Shown here piece by piece: positions 6,944 through 10,909 of a DNA stretch of 10,909 nucleotides (its first letter is position 1; each line of letters begins with the position of its first letter). Origin of the DNA: Bacteroidota bacterium (GTDB lineage Bacteria > Bacteroidota > Bacteroidia > Bacteroidales > Paludibacteraceae); assembly GCA_021804525.1 (NCBI GenBank), contig JAJZHJ010000017.1:1-10909 (forward strand). Reading direction: 5' to 3'. The notes below the pieces were generated by a model. That model was given only the letters and a program-made list of their open reading frames with translations. It was not told the origin of the DNA and ran no database searches. The position numbers were made by a program, and so were the translations under genes.

Positions 6944-9568
6944 ATGAAGACTTCCCAGGAAATACGCCAATCTTTTCTTGATTTTTTTACCTCTAAACAA
7001 CACCGTATAGTTCCGTCAGCACCGATGGTAATTAAAGATGATCCTACGTTGATGTTTACCAACGCAGGGATGAACCAGTTTAAAAATATTATTTTAGGTA
7101 ATGATCCGATCGTTTATCCACGTATTGCAGATAGTCAAAAATGTTTGCGTGTCAGTGGAAAACATAACGACCTAGAAGAAGTTGGTCATGATACGTATCA
7201 TCATACCATGTTCGAAATGTTAGGCAATTGGTCGTTTGGTAACTATTTCAAAAAAGAAGCCATCGAATGGGCATGGGAATATTTGACTGATGTGTTAGGT
7301 CTAGATAAACAACGTCTTTATGTGACTGTTTTTGAAGGATCGCCCGCTGAAGGATTGGAACGCGATCAGGAAGCAGCAGACTATTGGGAAAAACTCATTG
7401 ATCCTCAAAGGATTATTAATGGAAATCGAAAAGATAACTTTTGGGAAATGGGTGATACAGGACCTTGTGGGCCTTGCTCTGAAATTCATATTGATATTCG
7501 TCCTGACTCGGAACGTGCTAAAATAGATGGTCTCACGTTGGTCAATCAAAGCCATCCACAGGTGATTGAGATATGGAATTTGGTGTTTATGCAATACAAT
7601 CGCAAGGTGGATAATTCACTCGTGCCCCTTCCTGCAAAAGTGATTGATACAGGTATGGGCTTTGAACGTCTTTGCATGGCTATTCAAGGAAAGCTATCGA
7701 ATTACGATACCGACGTGTTTCAACCAATCATCCACGAAATAGCTTCCTTATGCCACATTCCTTATGGTAAACAAGAAAAAACAGATATTGCTATGCGGGT
7801 GGTGGCTGATCATATTCGCACCATTGCGTTTGCTATTACTGACGGACAGTTGCCTTCGAATGTGAAAGCCGGCTATGTCATTCGACGCATTTTACGTCGC
7901 GCAGTGCGTTACGGATACACATTTCTTAATCAGAGACAACCATTTATGCATAGTCTTGTGACTTCCTTGGTGCGGACAATGGGCGATGCTTATCCTGAAT
8001 TAAAAATACAAAAGACGTTGATTGAGAAAGTAATTAAAGAAGAAGAAGAATCTTTCTTGCGAACGTTAGAAACCGGTATCCGACTTTTGGATAAAGTGAT
8101 GACAGATACAAAAACAGCAGGTCATGCAATGATCAGTGGCCATGACGCTTTCACATTGTACGATACTTACGGATTCCCACTCGATTTGACTGAATTAATT
8201 CTGAAAGAACATGGACTTTCACTTGATTTGACTGCATTTCAGGCAGAAATGCAACAACAAAAAGAGCGAGCCCGCAATGCCGCTGCCGTTGAAACAGGGG
8301 ATTGGGTGATCGTGCGAGAGGGTGAGACTGAATTCGTAGGATATGATAGCACTGAAAGTGAAGTGAGAATTCTTCGCTACCGTGAAATTAAACAAAAAAA
8401 TAGCCAGTTTTTTCAGATTGTACTAGACCATACTCCTTTTTATGCTGAAATGGGAGGACAAGTTGGAGATAATGGATGGTTAAAGAATGACAACGAAAAA
8501 ATTATCATTGTCGATACAAAAAGAGAAAATAATTTAGCCGTTCATCTTGCTACTCAATTGCCCGATGACCCTTCTGCATTATTCATTGCGAAGGTTGATG
8601 TGGAAAAACGACAAGCGTCTGAAAACAATCACACGGCAACACACTTGTTGCATGAAGCGCTCCGTCAAATTTTAGGAACTCATGTTGAGCAAAAAGGGTC
8701 GTTCGTGTCACCTGATGCCCTGAGATTCGATTTCTCGCATTATCAAAAATTGAATGAAGAGGAATTACAAAGGGTAGAAAATCTTGTGAATAAAAAAATT
8801 AGAGAAAATAGACATTTAAATGAATTTCGTCATCTACCTATTGCTCAAGCCCGCGAAATGGGAGCAATGGCACTTTTTGGAGAAAAATATGGTGATGATG
8901 TGCGGGTGATTCAATTTGGTTCTTCTATTGAGCTTTGCGGAGGAACTCATGTAAAAGCCACAGGGGAAATTGGTTACTTCAAAATTTTGACTGAAAGTTC
9001 TGTAGCAGCAGGCATTCGTCGAATTGAAGCGGTAACAGCCGAAGGTGCTGATTTGTTTGTGAGAAATCAGCAAGAATTGATTAAAACGGTACGTGAGAAG
9101 TTGCATCATGCACCAAACATTTTGCAAGGGTTGCAAAAATTGATTGATGACCATGCGTTGTTAACAAAACAAATAGAACAGTATCGACAAGAAAAAATTG
9201 AACAATTGCAAAAGGAACTTATGCAGCAATCAACTCTTTTGGGTGATATTCGCATTGTTTCATGGAAAGGAGAGGCACACCCAGATGTAGTGCGCACGGT
9301 TGTGACGCGCCTTAAAACAGCTTTCTCGGATGAGAAATTAGCTGTGGTGACGGGAACGCAATATGATGGAAAGCCAACCTTAACGGTTTTGTTGAGTCAA
9401 TCGTTGGTGGATGCAGGATTTAATGCTTCGAATATTGTTCGTCAGGCAGCTGTTGCCATTGATGGACGTGGTGGCGGACAACCATTCTTAGCTACAGCAG
9501 GAGGTAAAAACAGCGATGGCCTTGTTCAAGCCATTGACCAAGTAAAACAAGCACTGAGAAACGGATAG
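6944..9568 (+). CDS. alaS: Alanyl-tRNA synthetase
   Basis: Class II aminoacyl-tRNA synthetase that charges tRNA-Ala and hydrolyses mischarged Ser- and Gly-tRNA-Ala. The 874 residues match the usual bacterial length of about 875. The class II catalytic core occupies about 1-240: motif 2-like region near GNWSFGNYF (94-102), then [15 protein letters not shown] (170-184), and motif 3 as DTGMGFER (235-242). The tRNA-recognition region follows to about 460. The editing domain has the zinc/catalytic set H563 and H567 (HTATH) with C665 and H669 (CGGTH). A helical, coiled-coil-like stretch (about 705-765) leads to the C-Ala domain with the glycine-rich [14 protein letters not shown] (841-854). All motifs are intact. 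The gene starts 32 bp after adk and ends at TAG 9566-9568, 17 bp from the convergent yraN-family gene with no clear terminator between them. Confidence 0.98.
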   Translation: MKTSQEIRQSFLDFFTSKQHRIVPSAPMVIKDDPTLMFTNAGMNQFKNIILGNDPIVYPRIADSQKCLRVSGKHNDLEEVGHDTYHHTMFEMLGNWSFGNYFKKEAIEWAWEYLTDVLGLDKQRLYVTVFEGSPAEGLERDQEAADYWEKLIDPQRIINGNRKDNFWEMGDTGPCGPCSEIHIDIRPDSERAKIDGLTLVNQSHPQVIEIWNLVFMQYNRKVDNSLVPLPAKVIDTGMGFERLCMAIQGKLSNYDTDVFQPIIHEIASLCHIPYGKQEKTDIAMRVVADHIRTIAFAITDGQLPSNVKAGYVIRRILRRAVRYGYTFLNQRQPFMHSLVTSLVRTMGDAYPELKIQKTLIEKVIKEEEESFLRTLETGIRLLDKVMTDTKTAGHAMISGHDAFTLYDTYGFPLDLTELILKEHGLSLDLTAFQAEMQQQKERARNAAAVETGDWVIVREGETEFVGYDSTESEVRILRYREIKQKNSQFFQIVLDHTPFYAEMGGQVGDNGWLKNDNEKIIIVDTKRENNLAVHLATQLPDDPSALFIAKVDVEKRQASENNHTATHLLHEALRQILGTHVEQKGSFVSPDALRFDFSHYQKLNEEELQRVENLVNKKIRENRHLNEFRHLPIAQAREMGAMALFGEKYGDDVRVIQFGSSIELCGGTHVKATGEIGYFKILTESSVAAGIRRIEAVTAEGADLFVRNQQELIKTVREKLHHAPNILQGLQKLIDDHALLTKQIEQYRQEKIEQLQKELMQQSTLLGDIRIVSWKGEAHPDVVRTVVTRLKTAFSDEKLAVVTGTQYDGKPTLTVLLSQSLVDAGFNASNIVRQAAVAIDGRGGGQPFLATAGGKNSDGLVQAIDQVKQALRNG

Positions 9569-9585
9569 ATTTGGATTTGATGTTG

Positions 9586-9951
9586 CTAATTAACAGGTGA
9601 CATGAAGGCATCTTCAATGTGCAAAATGTGAAATCCTCGTTTGTCGGGAATCACTGAAATTACATCGAAACGTGTTGGTAAGTCAAGCTCAAACTGTTGA
9701 ATGTAAGCATCCGCTGCATTAACAATGTGGCGGATTTTAGCGAGTGTAATGGCTTCTTCGGGATGCTCAAATGTTTCTGTCGAACGTGTTTTCACTTCAA
9801 CGATAATGAGCCAATCATCTTTTTCAGCCACAATGTCTAATTCCAGTTTGCCGAAAAACCAATTTGTGTGTAAAATTTGATAGCCATGCTGTTTCAAATA
9901 GTCGATAGCACGGATTTCTCCTTCCTTCCCAAGCTCGTTATGTTCAGCCAT
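9586..9951 (-). CDS. yraN: YraN/UPF0102 family protein (endonuclease-like fold)
   Basis: A 121-residue protein, the usual size for UPF0102. Features are the N-terminal LGKEGEIRAIDYLKQHGY (7-24), the core LELDIVAE (36-43) and VEVKTRS (51-57). Together E11, E37/D39 and E52-x-K54 resemble the PD-(D/E)xK nuclease active-site layout. The family is predicted to be nuclease-like, and the physiological substrate is not established. Many relatives have GEIDLI where this protein has LELDIV, and the key Asp is kept. The ATG at 9951-9949 begins the conserved N-terminus. On the - strand it follows the HAD-hydrolase gene by 18 bp, so the two are probably one transcript. It runs convergently towards alaS. 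Confidence 0.9.
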   Translation of the reverse strand: MAEHNELGKEGEIRAIDYLKQHGYQILHTNWFFGKLELDIVAEKDDWLIIVEVKTRSTETFEHPEEAITLAKIRHIVNAADAYIQQFELDLPTRFDVISVIPDKRGFHILHIEDAFMSPVN

Positions 9952-9969
9952 ATTTTTTAGTTGATTTTT

Positions 9970-10635
9970 TTAGCATCGACAGCCAATGCGTTGTCGGGTC
10001 CTTCGACCAATAACCGTCGCAAACAAAGGCCATAAATCTTCTTGTGGTTTCACGAGATAAGTTTGAAATCCAAGCGAAGCTGCCATTGCAATATTGGCTT
10101 CGCCATCATCTAAAAACAGGCATGCATTACTTTTTAATGCAGAATCTTGCAGTACAAATTCAAATACCTCCCGTTCTGGTTTTGCTAAATGTATTTCATT
10201 CGAAAGATAGCACTTGTCAAAATAATTGTCGAGGGTAAGCCCGTTCCTGTTAAATTGAGCTTCCAAACTGCGTTCTACATGAATCGCATTTGTATTGCTC
10301 AATAGGAAAACTTTAAAGTATTGGCGAAGTTCGAGCAGTAGTTGTTTTTTCTCCATTGGGACATCTAAAAGAAAAGAGTTCCACGCTTCGTCAATTGCTT
10401 GATCACTGACAGATGAGCCTGAAATGCGTCGCACTTCCCGATGAAAATCGTCGGTGGATGCTAATCCACGTTCCAATTGTAAGAAAATATCCGATTGAAG
10501 ATAGTTACCAATCATCGCAGAAAAATCATATCCGGTAACATATTTCAAATTATTGATACATTGCTGTTTGTCTAGGTTTATCAATACGCCGCCAAAGTCA
10601 AAAAATACCGCTTGAATTGTTGAAAAATCAATCAT
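9970..10635 (-). CDS. HAD-superfamily hydrolase, YihX-like subfamily IA
   Basis: Probable cytoplasmic phosphatase of 221 residues from ATG 10635-10633. HAD motif I is FFDFGGVLIN (11-20) with the nucleophile expected at D13. Motif II is LLSNTN (111-116, S113), motif III is K152 in LAKPE, and motif IV is LFLDDGEAN (173-181, D176/D177). A helical cap fits between motifs I and II (about 22-95). The second Asp of the usual DxD is G15; DxG-N/G-V variants are typical of the YihX-like group, so loss of activity is not implied. The substrate is unknown; sugar phosphates or nucleotides are possible. The C-terminus is an odd basic tail, RRTRQRIGCRC (211-221). The frame stays open further upstream to 10734, but that extension would run through the tRNA promoter and into the tRNA. 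The yraN-family gene follows 18 bp downstream. Confidence 0.87.
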   Translation of the reverse strand: MIDFSTIQAVFFDFGGVLINLDKQQCINNLKYVTGYDFSAMIGNYLQSDIFLQLERGLASTDDFHREVRRISGSSVSDQAIDEAWNSFLLDVPMEKKQLLLELRQYFKVFLLSNTNAIHVERSLEAQFNRNGLTLDNYFDKCYLSNEIHLAKPEREVFEFVLQDSALKSNACLFLDDGEANIAMAASLGFQTYLVKPQEDLWPLFATVIGRRTRQRIGCRC

Positions 10636-10658
10636 GATGAAAAAAATCAGTCTAGTTG

Positions 10659-10689
10659 TTGGAGGAATTGCCAAAAAATAATACCTTTG
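10659..10689 (+). promoter_or_regulatory. tRNA promoter (-33 TTG, -7 TACCTTTG)
   Basis: TACCTTTG at 10682-10689 is an exact TAnnTTTG element. A TTG lies at 10659-10661 with a 20-bp spacer (another TTG at 10656-10658). Transcription would start at about 10693-10696, roughly 30 nt before the mature tRNA 5' end at 10727. Confidence 0.7.
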
Positions 10690-10708
10690 CGTTCGCTTTG
10701 CAAAGGTA
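10682..10708. repeat. 9-bp perfect inverted repeat formed by two opposed -7 elements
   Basis: TACCTTTGC (10682-10690) and GCAAAGGTA (10700-10708) are exact reverse complements separated by 9 bp. Each arm contains a complete TAnnTTTG promoter element, one per strand, facing each other. It may be an overlapping divergent promoter pair or a dyad operator. Confidence 0.7.
10701..10708 (-). promoter_or_regulatory. Candidate promoter of the HAD hydrolase-yraN transcript, -7 element
   Basis: On the - strand this reads TACCTTTG, an exact match to TAnnTTTG. Transcription would start near 10694-10697 and leave a leader of about 60 nt before the HAD ATG. The -33 region would fall on the tRNA acceptor stem, and I see no good TTTG there. 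Confidence 0.45.
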
Positions 10709-10726
10709 CACAATTTTTGCATAAGA

Positions 10727-10801
10727 GGGCCCATAGCTCAGTTGGTTAGTAGCACCTGACTCATAATCAGGGGGTCACTGGTTCAAGCCCAGTTGGGCCC
10801 A
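10727..10801 (+). tRNA. tRNA with CAT anticodon, probably tRNA-Ile2 (lysidine type), possibly elongator tRNA-Met
   Basis: The cloverleaf can be drawn by eye. The acceptor stem GGGCCCA/TGGGCCC has seven perfect pairs. The anticodon stem is CCTGA/TCAGG with loop CTCATAA (anticodon CAT). The variable loop is GGGTC, and the T-arm is ACTGG-TTCAAGC-CCAGT. The discriminator is A at 10801, and CCA is not encoded (ACAAG follows), so CCA must be added enzymatically. The anticodon stem lacks the three G-C pairs of initiator tRNA. The C4-G69 and C5-G68 pairs match the acceptor pairs that TilS reads in E. coli tRNA-Ile2, and the body resembles that tRNA, so Ile2 is favoured over elongator Met. The D-arm carries one base more than usual: TTAGTAGCA in place of the common TTAGAGCA. 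This leaves either a bulged T or a mismatched top pair. Confidence 0.92.
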
Positions 10802-10802
10802 C

Positions 10803-10850
10803 AAGAAAAAGGGGAATGATAATTTTTATCATTCCCCTTTTTCTTATTTT
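10803..10850 (+). terminator. Strong intrinsic terminator after the tRNA (probably bidirectional)
   Basis: A 20-bp perfect stem (10803-10822 with 10826-10845) closes on a TTT loop. The stem has a GGGGAATGAT/ATCATTCCCC core flanked by an A-rich left arm and a T-rich right arm, and TTATTTT continues to 10850. Because the left arm supplies an A-tract, it could terminate in both directions. It begins one base after the tRNA discriminator. The remaining 10851-10909 shows no gene or promoter I can support. Confidence 0.93.
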
Positions 10851-10909
10851 GACATGGAGGGTTTAAAAACTTTACAGATGTAACGCGAATGATAATTCTG
10901 ATTTATTGA

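Noticed and set aside
8834..9154. Antisense 106-codon open frame inside alaS
   Set aside because: It overlaps a well-conserved part of the AlaS editing region, resembles no family I know and has no promoter; it is a shadow of the real gene.
10636..10734. 33-residue N-terminal extension of the HAD hydrolase
   Set aside because: It would read through both -7 elements and into the tRNA acceptor stem. The conserved fold begins right after the ATG at 10635.
10814..10898. 11-bp direct repeat GAATGATAATT (10814-10824 and 10888-10898)
   Set aside because: One copy is part of the terminator stem; the second has no supporting structure and is AT-rich.
1..10909. Mobile element, CRISPR array, defence island or biosynthetic cluster
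   Set aside because: All genes are intact core housekeeping or common families. No transposase, integrase, terminal repeats, spacer arrays or toxin-antitoxin-like pairs are visible.

Overview
This window reads as an ordinary chromosomal segment from a member of the Bacteroidota, most likely order Bacteroidales. The LepA, class A PBP and AlaS proteins look like their Bacteroidales counterparts. Upstream regions carry TAnnTTTG-type -7 promoter elements. No start codon is preceded by a clear GGAGG-like Shine-Dalgarno sequence; the bases before the starts are A/T-rich instead. Adenylate kinase is of the short-LID type. There is no transposase, integrase, CRISPR array or phage gene, and no frameshifted or broken gene. 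No previously undescribed multi-gene system could be supported.

Layout, left to right. The + strand carries the 3' part of lepA (cut by the window edge), a class A penicillin-binding protein, a secreted tetratricopeptide-repeat protein, hypoxanthine phosphoribosyltransferase (hpt), adenylate kinase (adk) and alanyl-tRNA synthetase (alaS), ending at 9568. Intergenic gaps in this run are 32 to about 100 bp. A convergent - strand pair follows, beginning only 17 bp from alaS: a YraN/UPF0102 nuclease-fold protein and, upstream of it in the same probable transcript, a HAD-superfamily hydrolase. At the right end is a + strand CAT-anticodon tRNA (more like tRNA-Ile2 than elongator Met), followed at once by a 20-bp perfect-stem terminator. 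The last 64 bp show no gene. No gene-free stretch exceeds 300 bp.

Most of the content is housekeeping: translation (LepA, AlaS, tRNA), peptidoglycan synthesis (PBP), purine salvage and nucleotide balance (Hpt makes IMP/GMP; Adk equilibrates AMP/ATP/ADP). The points of interest are regulatory or structural: two opposed -7 elements forming a 9-bp inverted repeat between the HAD gene and the tRNA, an extra base in the tRNA D-arm, a 15-bp AT-rich palindromic element repeated upstream of both the TPR gene and hpt, and a hairpin at the predicted 5' end of the hpt transcript.
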